A stretch of DNA of 64,000 bases from Adhaeribacter radiodurans. Lineage in GTDB: Bacteria; Bacteroidota; Bacteroidia; Cytophagales; Hymenobacteraceae. The notes below the pieces were generated by a model, which saw only the letters and a list, made by a program, of their open reading frames with translations, did not search any database and was not told the origin of the DNA. How positions within the stretch are numbered: position 1 is the first letter of the stretch; every line of letters starts with the position of its first letter. Below are positions 44,552 through 54,423 of this stretch, one piece after another. A program made the position numbers and the translations under genes. The DNA lies in NCBI RefSeq assembly GCF_014075995.1, contig NZ_CP055153.1:2356001-2420000 (forward strand), written 5' to 3'.

Positions 44552-45631
44552 ATGAAAACATACGAATTAAAACCCGAGATAAAAACTTTATTGCACGAGG
44601 GCACGGTTATTCCGGCGCATCCTTTAGCCTTAACGCAGGAAAAGAAATTAGACGAAGAACGCCAACGTGGACTCACCCGTTACTACCTGGCAAGTGGTGC
44701 CGGTGGAATAGCCGTAGGGGTTCATTCTACCCAATTCGAAATCCGGGACCCGAAGGTAAATCTGTACGAAACGGTACTGCGCCTGGCCGCCGAAGAAGTG
44801 GCAGCTGCCCAATTAAATCGACCTATTATAAAAGTTGCCGGATTAGTAGGCCCAACTGAACAAGCCCTGAAAGAAGCGCAAATAGCCGTTAAGCATGGTT
44901 ATGATTTAGGTTTATTGAGCATGGGTGGTTTACAAGGCTGGACCGAAGAGCAAATTTTGGAGCGGGTGAAAGCAGTAGCAGATATTATTCCGGTATTTGG
45001 GTTTTACTTGCAGCCTGGTGTCGGCGGCAGGATTTTTAGTTATGATTTCTGGTATGCCTTTGCTCAAATTTCAAATGTACATGCCATTAAAGTAGCAGCT
45101 TTTAACCGGTACCAGACTTTAGATGTGGTGCGGGCCGTTTGCTCTTCCAATCGCCGGAAGGAAATTGCTTTGTATACCGGCAACGATGATAACATTATCG
45201 CTGATTTGCTAACTACTTATCGTTTTAGAGTAGCAGGTGAAATTCTAGAAAAAGATTTCGTGGGTGGCTTATTAGGCCATTGGGCCGTTTGGACCAAAAA
45301 AGCAGTTGAATTGCTGACCGAAGTAAAAACAGTTAAGCAGCAGGCAGGAGTAGGATTAGCAGAGTTGTTAACCAAGAATATTGCCGTAATTGATATGAAT
45401 GCCGCCATTTTTGATCCGGCGCATCATTTTCAAGGTTGTATACCGGGTATTCACGAAGTTCTACGCCGCCAAGGTTTATTAGCCGGCACTTGGTGCTTAA
45501 ATCCGGATGAAGAATTATCGCCCTGTCAAATGGAAGAAATTGAGCGGGTATGTGCCGCATACCCTGACCTGGTGGACGATGAATTTGTTAAGGAACTACT
45601 CTCCGGAGAAGTAGGAGTAAGCCAAGCATAA
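44552..45631 (+). CDS. Dihydrodipicolinate synthase/N-acetylneuraminate lyase family aldolase
   Basis: A 359-residue member of the class I aldolase superfamily that includes DapA and NanA. A TIM barrel is indicated by TRYYLASGAGGIAVGVHSTQFEI, and the Schiff-base lysine lies in VHAIKVAAF (K180), with the GLLSMGGL and GFYLQPGVGGR loops. It is longer than DapA (about 290 residues), with an N-terminal extension and a C-terminal addition. The genomic setting (transporter, epimerase and enolase-superfamily protein) suggests a catabolic keto-acid aldolase or decarboxylating enzyme rather than lysine synthesis. Confidence 0.85.
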   Translation: MKTYELKPEIKTLLHEGTVIPAHPLALTQEKKLDEERQRGLTRYYLASGAGGIAVGVHSTQFEIRDPKVNLYETVLRLAAEEVAAAQLNRPIIKVAGLVGPTEQALKEAQIAVKHGYDLGLLSMGGLQGWTEEQILERVKAVADIIPVFGFYLQPGVGGRIFSYDFWYAFAQISNVHAIKVAAFNRYQTLDVVRAVCSSNRRKEIALYTGNDDNIIADLLTTYRFRVAGEILEKDFVGGLLGHWAVWTKKAVELLTEVKTVKQQAGVGLAELLTKNIAVIDMNAAIFDPAHHFQGCIPGIHEVLRRQGLLAGTWCLNPDEELSPCQMEEIERVCAAYPDLVDDEFVKELLSGEVGVSQA

Positions 45632-45712
45632 GCATTAGTAAATAAGTACTTCAACGAAATTAGTTAAGAGCATGATTTAAAGTAGTACCCTGAAAACCTG
45701 AATCTTATTAGT

Positions 45713-45747
45713 CGAACAACGAACAACTAAGAACGAGCAACTACTAA
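45713..45747 (+). repeat. 7-bp tandem repeats abutting a start codon
   Basis: Five units with period 7: CGAACAA, CGAACAA, CTAAGAA, CGAGCAA, CTACTAA. The array ends three bases before the ATG at 45751, so it makes up the ribosome-binding region. Confidence 0.7.
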
Positions 45748-45750
45748 TTA

Positions 45751-47136
45751 ATGAACAGACGCGATTTTGTAAAGTTAACTAGTGCCTTGATAACCGCTAA
45801 TACTATTCCTTTGGAAACATTTGCCAGCCCAATTAAATACGCTCTCAAAACAATACAAGTTACCCGTACCGATTCTAATTTTGAGCGTGAAAAATTGGTG
45901 CGCCCATTTGGTTTTAAAGGGGGGTATTTAACTGAGCTATGGCAAACAATAACGAAACTGGAAACAGCTTCGGGTAATAGCGGCATTGGCTTGGCTACCC
46001 AGAGCGTTTTATACGCCGATGCCGATTTATTTGCTGCTCATTCCGAGGCTGGCGGCAATGCTTTAAAATATGCTTTAACCGAACAAGCCTTACAATTGGT
46101 AAAGCAAACCCCTTTTTCAACACCGGTAGAACTAATCCAAAAGATATTTCCGGAAGCGATGCGGTTAGGTAAACAGATAACCGGCAAGCAAGATTTAAGC
46201 CCTATTTTTACTTATATCGCTTTGGTAAGTCTGGACAATGCGGCCTGGGTTTTGTATACGGCGGAAAATAAATTTAAAAATTTCGATGAGATGGTTCCGG
46301 AGCCTTATAAAAAGGCTTTATCGGCGCGCAGCAACAAAATAGCCATTATGTACCAGGTGCCCTATGGTATGCCCACGAACGATTTGAAAGCGGCGGCTCA
46401 GGAAGGTTATTTTGTCTTTAAAATAAAAAGTGGTGCACCGGGTTCTCAAGCCGAAATGTTACAAAAAGACATGGAACGTCTTACTTTAATTCATGCTACT
46501 TTAAAGAATCTCCGGACCGATCATACGCCTAATGGTAAACTAATTTACACCATCGATCCCAATGCGCGCTATGAGAAAAAGGAAACGTTTCAACGTTACC
46601 TCGATCATGCTAAAAAAATAGGCGCATTCGAACAAATCTTATTTGCCGAAGAACCGCTAAATGAAAAAAACGATGAAAATGTAAAAGACCTGGGTATTGC
46701 CATTGCCGGCGATGAAAGTGTTCACGACGAAGCCAGCGCTATTAGAAGGTTGGAGCAAGGTTACGGTGCTTTGGTTTTGAAAGGAATAGCTAAAACTTTA
46801 AGTTTTTCGATGAAAGTAGCCAAACTCGCTCAAGAACGGGGTGTGCCATGCCTGTGTGCCGATTTAACGGTAAACCCCATTTTAGTAGATTGGCATAAGA
46901 ACCTGGCGGCGCGGGTTACTCCTTTTCCGGGTATAAACATGGGGTTAATGGAAACCAACGGTAACATGAATTACCAAAACTGGAAAACCATGATGGGGTA
47001 TAACCCAGCGGCAAATGCTTCCTGGAACAAAGTGAACAATGGCGTATTTGAGTTAGGTAAGGATTTTTACGACCAAAGCAGCGGTATTCTTCAGCCCTCT
47101 CTTCATTATCAGCAGGTATTTACTAAAACTCCGTGA
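45751..47136 (+). CDS. Mandelate racemase/muconate lactonizing enzyme family protein (enolase superfamily)
   Basis: A 461-residue enolase-superfamily enzyme with an N-terminal signal that has twin arginines (MNRRDFVKLTSALI), so it may be exported by Tat. The K-x-K motif FKIKSG, the metal ligands in TIDPNARY (D), FAEEPLNE (E) and GDESVHD (D/E), and a lysine in LKGIAK make up the usual acid/base and metal set. Members abstract a proton next to a carboxylate to cause dehydration, racemisation or epimerisation. It is the last gene of the run starting at 42249, with a 119-bp gap containing the heptamer repeats. Confidence 0.85.
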   Translation: MNRRDFVKLTSALITANTIPLETFASPIKYALKTIQVTRTDSNFEREKLVRPFGFKGGYLTELWQTITKLETASGNSGIGLATQSVLYADADLFAAHSEAGGNALKYALTEQALQLVKQTPFSTPVELIQKIFPEAMRLGKQITGKQDLSPIFTYIALVSLDNAAWVLYTAENKFKNFDEMVPEPYKKALSARSNKIAIMYQVPYGMPTNDLKAAAQEGYFVFKIKSGAPGSQAEMLQKDMERLTLIHATLKNLRTDHTPNGKLIYTIDPNARYEKKETFQRYLDHAKKIGAFEQILFAEEPLNEKNDENVKDLGIAIAGDESVHDEASAIRRLEQGYGALVLKGIAKTLSFSMKVAKLAQERGVPCLCADLTVNPILVDWHKNLAARVTPFPGINMGLMETNGNMNYQNWKTMMGYNPAANASWNKVNNGVFELGKDFYDQSSGILQPSLHYQQVFTKTP

Positions 47137-47191
47137 ATTTTTGCAGAACTAAATTTATTGGCGATTGAAATACGTTTTATAACATTTATAT

Positions 47192-47330
47192 CGCGAGCGT
47201 CCACGCTCGTGATGAAGATCGTCCGGCCTCTGGCCGGTTGGAATTTATCTGTATATCCTTTGTATATAGGTTTATCGGTTCGCCCGGCCAGAGGCCTACC
47301 AGATAGTAGACACGAGCGTGGACGCTCGCG
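47192..47330. repeat. Dispersed palindromic element, full copy
   Basis: A 139-bp imperfect palindrome from CGCGAGCGTCCACGCTCGTG to CACGAGCGTGGACGCTCGCG. Each end is itself a small hairpin, and the middle has GTCCGGCCTCTGGCCGG with CCCGGCCAGAGGCC. It matches the copy at 31152-31292. The remainder of the 333-bp gap (47137-47469) shows nothing else. Confidence 0.85.
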
Positions 47331-47469
47331 CCAGTAGTAATATTTATGAAATTTCGCCGATAAGCATAACCTTTGTGATTAACCAAAGCTAATTTTTGAT
47401 TAAGGCTGTAAATAATTAGAAGAACTTGTGTGCTATATCTTGCTTTAATACATTAAATCTTTACCGAAT

Positions 47470-48690
47470 TTAAACTTTCAAGAATATTTTATTCCGATAT
47501 AGAAAATACAGGAAGAACCACACGAGTAACATAGCCCCAAAAGCCTGGTAAACCTCGTGCCAGGGTTCTGGAGGAGGTGCATATAAACCGCCAAAAAGCA
47601 GTTTTGAAGTATGCATAAAATCAATGAACCGGTAAGACAGGTACACGGTAAGGGAATTCATCCCGATTACCATAAAGAAGAAAGCCCATTTTCGGAACTT
47701 AAGGACATCAATAATTAAATAAAAACCGGCCAGAAAAATAAAAGCCATGCCTGCTGTTAAGCAAATAAAAGAGCTGGACCAAAGGTGTTTGTTAATCGGG
47801 AAATGCAAGTCCCAGAGAAGACCAAAAATAATTCCGGCAATACCAACCAGCAAAAGCGTAATTACTTTTCGGTTTTCTGACCAGGTGGTTCGTAAAATAT
47901 CGCCAGCCATAGCCCCTAATATAGTAAGACAAATAGCCGGAAATTGGGTTGGGAGGCCTAATTCATCGTAAGTCTTTTGCAATAACCGGCCGGGTAAGAA
48001 AGTACGATCGATCCAGCCTACCAGGTTTCCTTCAAAAGTCAGGTTACCGGCACCATAACCGGGCACAGGAATAAGAAAGAGAGCGGCATAGTATAAAATT
48101 AGTATGATACCTACAACAGTTAAACGCTTTTGCCAGGAATAATTTAGATACAGTAAAGTGGTAACAAAACCAGCTAAACCAATTCGCCCTAAAACACTAC
48201 CAAGTCTTATTTGCGAAGGTTCGAAAAAAGGAAAAGGTGCATTTTTATCTAAAATACCCAAGACAATTAAAATTACCATCCGCCAGAAAGCCTTGCGGTA
48301 TAAATCTGATTTGTTCATTCCCATTTCCAAGCCCTTGTTCAGGGAAAAAGGCAACGACACGCCGGCCAGAAATAGAAATAAAGGAAAAATAAAGTCGTAA
48401 AAAGTAAATCCGTGCCAAGCCGGATGGGTTAATTGATCGGCTATCCAATTTATCCAAGACAATCCGGTTTTATCTTTCATTAACACCAGAAAGGTACCAC
48501 CGCCGGCAATCAACAACATATCAAAACCTCGTAGCGCATCAATCGAAAGTAAGCGATTTGCTTTTTTGTCGTTACTGAAAGGTAGAGTGGATGGGGCAGG
48601 ATACTTCGCTTTTACATCCGATGAACGTTGGGGTTGAACCAATTGCTTCGCGGAAGAAGACCAGGAATGGAGCAAAGATTGATTTTTCAT
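47470..48690 (-). CDS. DUF5009 / heparan-alpha-glucosaminide N-acetyltransferase-like membrane protein
   Basis: A 406-residue integral membrane protein with about ten to eleven hydrophobic segments. The N-terminal RLLSIDALRGFDMLLIAGGG motif and the GFTFYDFIFPLFLFLAGVSLPFS stretch are diagnostic for this transmembrane acyltransferase group, which moves acetyl groups across the membrane to sugars. The first 50 residues are polar and may be removed or reflect an over-long start. Convergent with the catabolic operon, from which it is separated by a palindromic repeat. Confidence 0.88.
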   Translation of the reverse strand: MKNQSLLHSWSSSAKQLVQPQRSSDVKAKYPAPSTLPFSNDKKANRLLSIDALRGFDMLLIAGGGTFLVLMKDKTGLSWINWIADQLTHPAWHGFTFYDFIFPLFLFLAGVSLPFSLNKGLEMGMNKSDLYRKAFWRMVILIVLGILDKNAPFPFFEPSQIRLGSVLGRIGLAGFVTTLLYLNYSWQKRLTVVGIILILYYAALFLIPVPGYGAGNLTFEGNLVGWIDRTFLPGRLLQKTYDELGLPTQFPAICLTILGAMAGDILRTTWSENRKVITLLLVGIAGIIFGLLWDLHFPINKHLWSSSFICLTAGMAFIFLAGFYLIIDVLKFRKWAFFFMVIGMNSLTVYLSYRFIDFMHTSKLLFGGLYAPPPEPWHEVYQAFGAMLLVWFFLYFLYRNKIFLKV

Positions 48691-49428
48691 GGACCTATTG
48701 AAATTTTGTAAATATCAGATTACATGATTTAAGCTTATTCGTAAATGGGGAAAGTACTTTTATCTAAAATTGAATTATTGGTTATTATTTGAGGACTTAG
48801 TTGCCTTAAACTAAATGCTCTTTGGGTGCTACAAGAATCCTTTCAATATAATTAAAAATTCGGAATAGAAATTATCTCTTTTCGATTAATATAGCTTCAT
48901 TCTTTCTACACTACAGTTTTTAAAACTTTACCTTCCAGCAATTCGCCTGTTAACTCTACTGGCATTCTAAATTTACTATTTGTTCCCTAATCTAGAATAA
49001 CTTAATCAGGTGTTCTGTTGATGAACAAAGTCTAGACTATTTAAAAGCGGAGACAAACATCAAACAAGCGGGTTTAAGAACTTATTTAAAGCCATCCTAG
49101 TGTTCGTATTCAGGCTAATTACAGATTTTACCATTTCGTTGCATGGTACAGAACAATAAAGGAACAAGTCTGAAAGTATAGTTTGAATTGGTATGTTAAA
49201 AAATAGATTAAAAGCGTTATAAATATAACAATGAACATATTACACATTACATATATTTTTTGTAACTTAAGAAACAACAGGTATTTTATACAAAAAGCGC
49301 TTTATATGCCCAAAAATAGATTAGTTGCTTAACAGCAACCTTTGTTATGTAAATAATTGAGTTGATTAGCTGTTAAATAGTCTACGGTGTAAAGTATTTC
49401 TGAGAATGTTAATTTAAAGATTACCAAC
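48691..49428. other. Intergenic region upstream of the prkA operon
   Basis: A 738-bp, AT-rich gap between divergent genes. I see no coding sequence. A small hairpin (GTTGC/GCAAC, near 49324-49339) is the only structure noted, and no exact TAnnTTTG box was found near prkA. Confidence 0.5.
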
Positions 49429-51357
49429 ATGAACATTTTAGAAAAAATTAAGACTAATTACAGTGCCTCAATGAATGAAATGACAGTGGCGGCTTACCTG
49501 GAGGAATGTAAGAAGGACCCGAAAGTGTATGCCAAGCCCGCTGAAAGAATCCTGGATTCAATTGGGGAGCCGGAAATATTAGATACGCGTCAGGACCCGG
49601 CGCTTAGCAGGATATTCTCCAATAAAAAGATTAAAATTTATCCAGCCTTTAAGGACTTTTATGGGATGGAGAGTACCATCGAACAGATTGTTTCTTATTT
49701 CCGGCACTCGGCGCAAGGCTTAGAAGAAAAAAAACAAATTTTATATTTGATGGGGCCGGTAGGTGGGGGTAAAAGCTCTTTAGCCGAAAAATTAAAGCAC
49801 CTGATGCAGCAAAACCCCATTTACGTATTAAAGGCAGGTGATCAAATAAGTCCGGTGTTCGAGAGCCCGCTGGGTTTATTTGCCGATTATACCGGAGAGT
49901 TAGAAGAAGAGTACCACATTCCGGCGCGTTACATTCCTAGTTGTATGAGTCCGTGGGCTTCTAAAAGGCTGCGGGAGTTTGACGGCGATATAAACCGGTT
50001 TAAAGTAATCCGTTTGTTTCCTTCTATCCAGGAACAAATTGCAATATCTAAAACGGAACCCGGCGATGAAAACAACCAGGATATTTCTACCCTGGTAGGC
50101 AAAGTGGATATTCGTAAACTGGCCGATTACCAGCAAAGCGACCCGGATGCCTATTCCTATACCGGTGGTCTTTGTTTGGCTAATCAGGGTTTACTGGAAT
50201 TTGTAGAAATGTTTAAAGCGCCCATAAAGGTACTTAACCCACTTTTAACCGCCACTCAGGAAAAGAATTATAAAGGCACCGAACCCATTGGCGCTATTCC
50301 GTTTGATGGCATTATTCTGGCGCACTCCAACGAATCAGAATGGGCTAAATTCCTGAATGATAAAAAGAACGAGGCTTTTCTGGACAGAATTTATAAAGTA
50401 CAGGTGCCTTATTGCCTGCGCGTAAGTGAAGAAATTAAAATTTATGAAAAACTCATCCGGGATAGCTCTCTCCGCGATGCGCCTTGTGCTCCTAAAACCA
50501 TTGAGTTACTAGCCGAATTTTCGGTGTTGTCGCGGTTAAAAGAGCCGGAAAATTCTTCTATTTATTCTAAAATGCGGGTTTACAACGGAGAAACCTTACG
50601 GGAAACCGATCCGAATGCCAAGTCTATCCAAGAATATCGCGATGATGCCGGTATAAACGAAGGAATGCAAGGAATATCTACCCGATTTGCTTTTAAAATA
50701 TTATCAAAGGTTTTCAATTTTGATAGCGAGGAAATTGCGGCCAACCCGGTGCATTTATTGTATGTACTGGAGCAGGAAGTAATTAAAATGATGTTGCCGC
50801 CTGAAACGGAAACCAAGTATTTGCATCTGATAAAATCATTGTTGGCCAGTAAATACGCCGAATTTATTTCCGATGAAATTCAGAAAGCCTATATCGAATC
50901 GTACAGTTCTTATGGTCAGAATATTTTTGAAAAGTATGTCATTTATGCCGACCACTGGATGCAAAATAATGATTACCGGGATCCGGACTCCGGTGAAATG
51001 CTTGACCGCAGAATCTTGAATGATGAATTAGAGAAAATTGAAAAACCGGCGGGTATTGCCAATCCAAAAGATTTCCGGGCCGAAGTTACTAATTTCTTTT
51101 TGCGGCATAAGGCTAATAACAGCGGTAAAAGCCCGCGGTGGGATTCCTACGAAAAAATTAAAAACGTTATCGAGAAAAGAATTTTCACCAATACCGAAGA
51201 CCTGTTGCCGGTAGTTTCCTTTACCGTAAAAACCAACGAAGAAGACGAGAAGAAACACCGTGATTTTACCAGAAGAATGAAAGACCGAGGCTATACCGAT
51301 AAGCAAATCCGGATACTGGTAGATTGGTTTATGCGCGTTAGAAAAACACTAGCTTAG
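49429..51357 (+). CDS. prkA: PrkA family serine protein kinase
   Basis: A 642-residue protein of the PrkA/YeaG family. The AAA+ N-terminal region carries Walker A GPVGGGKS (G109-S116) in the context LYLMGPVGGGKSSLAEKL, and the C-terminal part corresponds to the PrkA kinase-like domain. In E. coli, YeaG is a stress- and starvation-induced protein associated with nitrogen limitation. It is followed by the YeaH-like and SpoVR-like genes in the same order as in E. coli and many others, which implies a shared complex. Confidence 0.95.
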   Translation: MNILEKIKTNYSASMNEMTVAAYLEECKKDPKVYAKPAERILDSIGEPEILDTRQDPALSRIFSNKKIKIYPAFKDFYGMESTIEQIVSYFRHSAQGLEEKKQILYLMGPVGGGKSSLAEKLKHLMQQNPIYVLKAGDQISPVFESPLGLFADYTGELEEEYHIPARYIPSCMSPWASKRLREFDGDINRFKVIRLFPSIQEQIAISKTEPGDENNQDISTLVGKVDIRKLADYQQSDPDAYSYTGGLCLANQGLLEFVEMFKAPIKVLNPLLTATQEKNYKGTEPIGAIPFDGIILAHSNESEWAKFLNDKKNEAFLDRIYKVQVPYCLRVSEEIKIYEKLIRDSSLRDAPCAPKTIELLAEFSVLSRLKEPENSSIYSKMRVYNGETLRETDPNAKSIQEYRDDAGINEGMQGISTRFAFKILSKVFNFDSEEIAANPVHLLYVLEQEVIKMMLPPETETKYLHLIKSLLASKYAEFISDEIQKAYIESYSSYGQNIFEKYVIYADHWMQNNDYRDPDSGEMLDRRILNDELEKIEKPAGIANPKDFRAEVTNFFLRHKANNSGKSPRWDSYEKIKNVIEKRIFTNTEDLLPVVSFTVKTNEEDEKKHRDFTRRMKDRGYTDKQIRILVDWFMRVRKTLA

Positions 51358-51358
51358 C

Positions 51359-51547
51359 AGTTAAGAGTTATGGGTTAAGAGTAATGAGTTGATGATTGCA
51401 CCATATTGAATCAATTTATTGCTCATTACTTTAATCAAGCTCTTGGTAGGAGTTCATTTCGGGCTATAGTTTTTACTTAAGTACCCACCCCATACAATCC
51501 GGACTCCTTAATTGTAATTCATAACTCATAACTCATAACTCATAACT
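51359..51547. repeat. Inverted arrays of 7-bp tandem repeats
   Basis: AGTTAAG, AGTTATG, GGTTAAG, AGTAATG, AGTTGATG run from 51359 to 51394. Four exact CATAACT units (51520-51547), the reverse complement of AGTTATG, lie at the other side of the gap, 16 bp before the next start. Both arrays are in the 205-bp space between prkA and yeaH. Confidence 0.8.
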
Positions 51548-51562
51548 TTTAATTTTAGACGC

Positions 51563-52831
51563 ATGAGCCATATAATTGATAGAAGAAAAAATGATAAAGG
51601 AAAATCTACGGGTAACCGGCAAAAGTTCCTGAGAAGGGTGGAGGGCCAAATCAGAAGGGCTATTCCGGATATTATAAGCCAGGAAAGCATTAAAGACAGC
51701 AATACGGGGGGCAATGTAAAAGTACCCGTTCGGGGATTAAAAGAACCTAACTTTCAGCATGATCCTAAAACCGGCAAAAAACAAATTGTAAAGCCAGGCA
51801 ATGACCGATTTAACGAAGGGGACCGCATCCCTAAACCAAAAGAAGGAGAGGGCGGTATTGGTGGCCAAAAAGGATCTAACAGCCCGGAAATATCGGAAGA
51901 TGAGTTTACCGTAGTTTTGTCGCGGGAAGAATTTATGAAATACTTTTTCGATGATCTGGCGCTTCCCAATATGGTAAAAAAGTTAATGGAAAGTACCGAA
52001 ACCTTTGAAATGAAAAGGGCAGGCTATACCCGCGATAGCGTTCCTTCCCGCTTAAATATCAAGTCAAGCTTCCAGCAATCGTTGGGCCGACGTTTAGCTT
52101 TAAAAGGGGTATTAGATAAAAAACTGCAGAACCTTCAGGCGCAATTTGCCAATTGTAACCATCCTGACCAAAAGGAAGCTTTGGCAGAGGAAATAGAAAA
52201 AGTAAAACGGCAGTCTATTACCATTCCTTTTTTCGAGGATATCGACCTACGATATAACAATTTTGAACGGATAAATATTCCGGTTACATCTGCTGTTATG
52301 TTTTGTATTATGGATGTTTCAGGTTCCATGGGCTTTCACGAGAAAGATATATCCAAGCGGTTTTTTACGCTTTTGTATATTTTTCTTACCAGGCTGTATA
52401 AAAATGTAGAACTGGTATTCATCCGTCATCACACCGAAGCCAAAGAAGTAAACGAAGACGAATTTTTCAACTCTAGAGAAAGCGGCGGAACGGTAGTGGC
52501 TCCTTCTTTAAAATTAATGCATCAGATTATTCGCACCCGGTACGATGAAAACTGGAATGTGTATTGTTGCCAGGCATCCGACGGAGACGTGTGGTCGAAA
52601 CAAGATGCCCTGGAATGTAAAAAGCTGGTAAAGGAAACTATTTTACCAATTATTCAATACATGGCCTATATCGAAATAAACAATCGGACCAAACAAAGCG
52701 ATCTGTGGCAGGCTTACAACCAAATCAGCAATGACGAAAACTTTGCCATCAGGCATATTAACGAAGTATTTGACATATGGCCGGTCTTCCAGGGACTATT
52801 CCGGAAAAGAAATAATGTAAAAGCAGGGTAG
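51563..52831 (+). CDS. yeaH: YeaH/YhbH family (DUF444) protein
   Basis: A 422-residue protein of the DUF444 family. A von Willebrand A-like domain in the C-terminal half has the MIDAS motif DVSGS (D251-S255) within CIMDVSGSMGFHEKD. The N-terminal third is charged and probably disordered. It always accompanies PrkA in this arrangement and is thought to be a partner or substrate of that kinase. 22 bp separate it from the SpoVR gene. Confidence 0.93.
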   Translation: MSHIIDRRKNDKGKSTGNRQKFLRRVEGQIRRAIPDIISQESIKDSNTGGNVKVPVRGLKEPNFQHDPKTGKKQIVKPGNDRFNEGDRIPKPKEGEGGIGGQKGSNSPEISEDEFTVVLSREEFMKYFFDDLALPNMVKKLMESTETFEMKRAGYTRDSVPSRLNIKSSFQQSLGRRLALKGVLDKKLQNLQAQFANCNHPDQKEALAEEIEKVKRQSITIPFFEDIDLRYNNFERINIPVTSAVMFCIMDVSGSMGFHEKDISKRFFTLLYIFLTRLYKNVELVFIRHHTEAKEVNEDEFFNSRESGGTVVAPSLKLMHQIIRTRYDENWNVYCCQASDGDVWSKQDALECKKLVKETILPIIQYMAYIEINNRTKQSDLWQAYNQISNDENFAIRHINEVFDIWPVFQGLFRKRNNVKAG

Positions 52832-52853
52832 AGGCGGAAAAAAGTAAATAATA

Positions 52854-54362
52854 ATGGATACAGAAAATTATAGGGCCCTGTTCTGTAACCCGAATTGGGA
52901 TTATGACACCCTGGAAGCGGCAGATAAAATTATAAGTAAAATCGGGAAAGAATACCTGAAATTAAAAACGTACCCGAACCAGATAGAGATTGTAACCTCG
53001 GAGCAAATGCTGGATGCATACTCGCTAACGGGTTTACCTACTTCTTACCCGCACTGGAAATTCGGGAAAGATTTCGTCTTGAACCAGAATAACTATACCA
53101 AAGGGCGTATGGGGCTTTCCTACGAAATGGTTATTAATTCTAATCCCTGCATTAGTTATAACATGGAGAATAACTCTACTTGTATGATGCTGCTGGTTAT
53201 TGCGCACGCCTGCCAGGGACACAATGCCTTTTTCAGGAACAACTACCTGTTTAAAGAATGGACTTCGGCGGGAACAATAGTAGATTATATGGTTTTTGCC
53301 CGTGATTTTATTTTAAAATGCGAAGAAGAATTTGGTGGAGACGAAGTAGAAAGTGTTTTAGATGCCTGCCATGCCCTGATGAACCACGGAGTGGATAATT
53401 ACAAAAAGCCTTCTCGTTTATCGTCGGTAGAAGAAAACGAAAGGCTGAAAAAGCTGATTACGATTAAAAGAGAAAACTTTAACGAACTATGGAAAACCTT
53501 ACCTACCGGTTTAAAATTACCGGAACCTAGCCCCGGAGAAGAACAGAAGTTTCCGAAAGAGCCCGAAGAAAATATTTTGTATTTTATTGAAAAATACGCC
53601 CCCGCTCTGCCCGCCTGGAAAAGAGAAATTATTAGAATTGTAAGAAAAGTAGCGCAATACTTTTACCCCCAAGGTGCCACTAAGGTAATGAACGAAGGTT
53701 TTGCCACTTTTACGCATTATCATATTATTAATAAGCTTTTCGAGGAAGGCTATTTAAACGATGGCTTTATGCTGGAGTTTTTAAAAAGCCACAGCGGCGT
53801 TTTATACCAACCAGAATACAATAGTAAATATTATTCGGGCCTGAACCCGTATACCTTAGGTTTTAATATTTTTATGGATATTAAACGGATTTGCCAGAAT
53901 CCGACCCTAGAAGATAAACAATGGTTCCCGAACCTGATCGAAAAAGATTGGCTGGAACAGATGCATTATGTTATGGAAAATTTCCGGGACGATAGTTTTA
54001 TTTTACAATACCTGTCACCGAAAGTTATCCGGGATATGAAATTATTTACCATTGTAGATAACGAAAACGATGAAGAGTACGAGATAGGATCCATCCACAA
54101 TGAGCGGGGTTACAAAAAAATCCGGGAACAGTTAAGTAACCAATACGACCGATCTTTTCATGTCCCGAACATCCAGGTTACTAAAATAGATCAGCACCAA
54201 ACCAGTAAATTATACCTGACGCATTATATTCAAAAAGATCGCAGACTGGATATTGAAAGTACGCAAGAAACGCTGGAGCATATCCGGTATTTATGGGAAT
54301 TCCCGGTTGAACTTCACTCTAAAAACAAGCTGGGGATCAATGAAAATACGTTTGAAGCGTAG
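52854..54362 (+). CDS. spoVR: SpoVR family protein
   Basis: A 502-residue protein of the SpoVR/YcgB family, third gene of the prkA-yeaH-spoVR set. Characteristic segments include EIVTSEQMLDAYSLTGLPTSYPHW, cut to YSLTGLPTSYPHW here (about 56-68), AHACQGHNAFFRNNYLF with histidines, and NEGFATFTHYHIINKLFEEGY. In Bacillus SpoVR is needed for the spore cortex, in other bacteria for stress responses; this organism is unlikely to form spores, so a stress function is expected. Confidence 0.95.
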   Translation: MDTENYRALFCNPNWDYDTLEAADKIISKIGKEYLKLKTYPNQIEIVTSEQMLDAYSLTGLPTSYPHWKFGKDFVLNQNNYTKGRMGLSYEMVINSNPCISYNMENNSTCMMLLVIAHACQGHNAFFRNNYLFKEWTSAGTIVDYMVFARDFILKCEEEFGGDEVESVLDACHALMNHGVDNYKKPSRLSSVEENERLKKLITIKRENFNELWKTLPTGLKLPEPSPGEEQKFPKEPEENILYFIEKYAPALPAWKREIIRIVRKVAQYFYPQGATKVMNEGFATFTHYHIINKLFEEGYLNDGFMLEFLKSHSGVLYQPEYNSKYYSGLNPYTLGFNIFMDIKRICQNPTLEDKQWFPNLIEKDWLEQMHYVMENFRDDSFILQYLSPKVIRDMKLFTIVDNENDEEYEIGSIHNERGYKKIREQLSNQYDRSFHVPNIQVTKIDQHQTSKLYLTHYIQKDRRLDIESTQETLEHIRYLWEFPVELHSKNKLGINENTFEA

Positions 54363-54423
54363 TAGGTTTTTATAAGTTCGAAAAATAAAAAAAGTAACCT
54401 TAGGTGTTTTTTACTATTTGGTA

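Noticed and set aside
47186-47386. 66-aa minus-strand open frame
   Set aside because: It is almost entirely the palindromic repeat element, and the homologous copy at 31152 does not keep the frame.
51520-51547. CATAACT repeats considered as a CRISPR-type array
   Set aside because: The units are 7 bp and contiguous, with no spacers and no cas genes.
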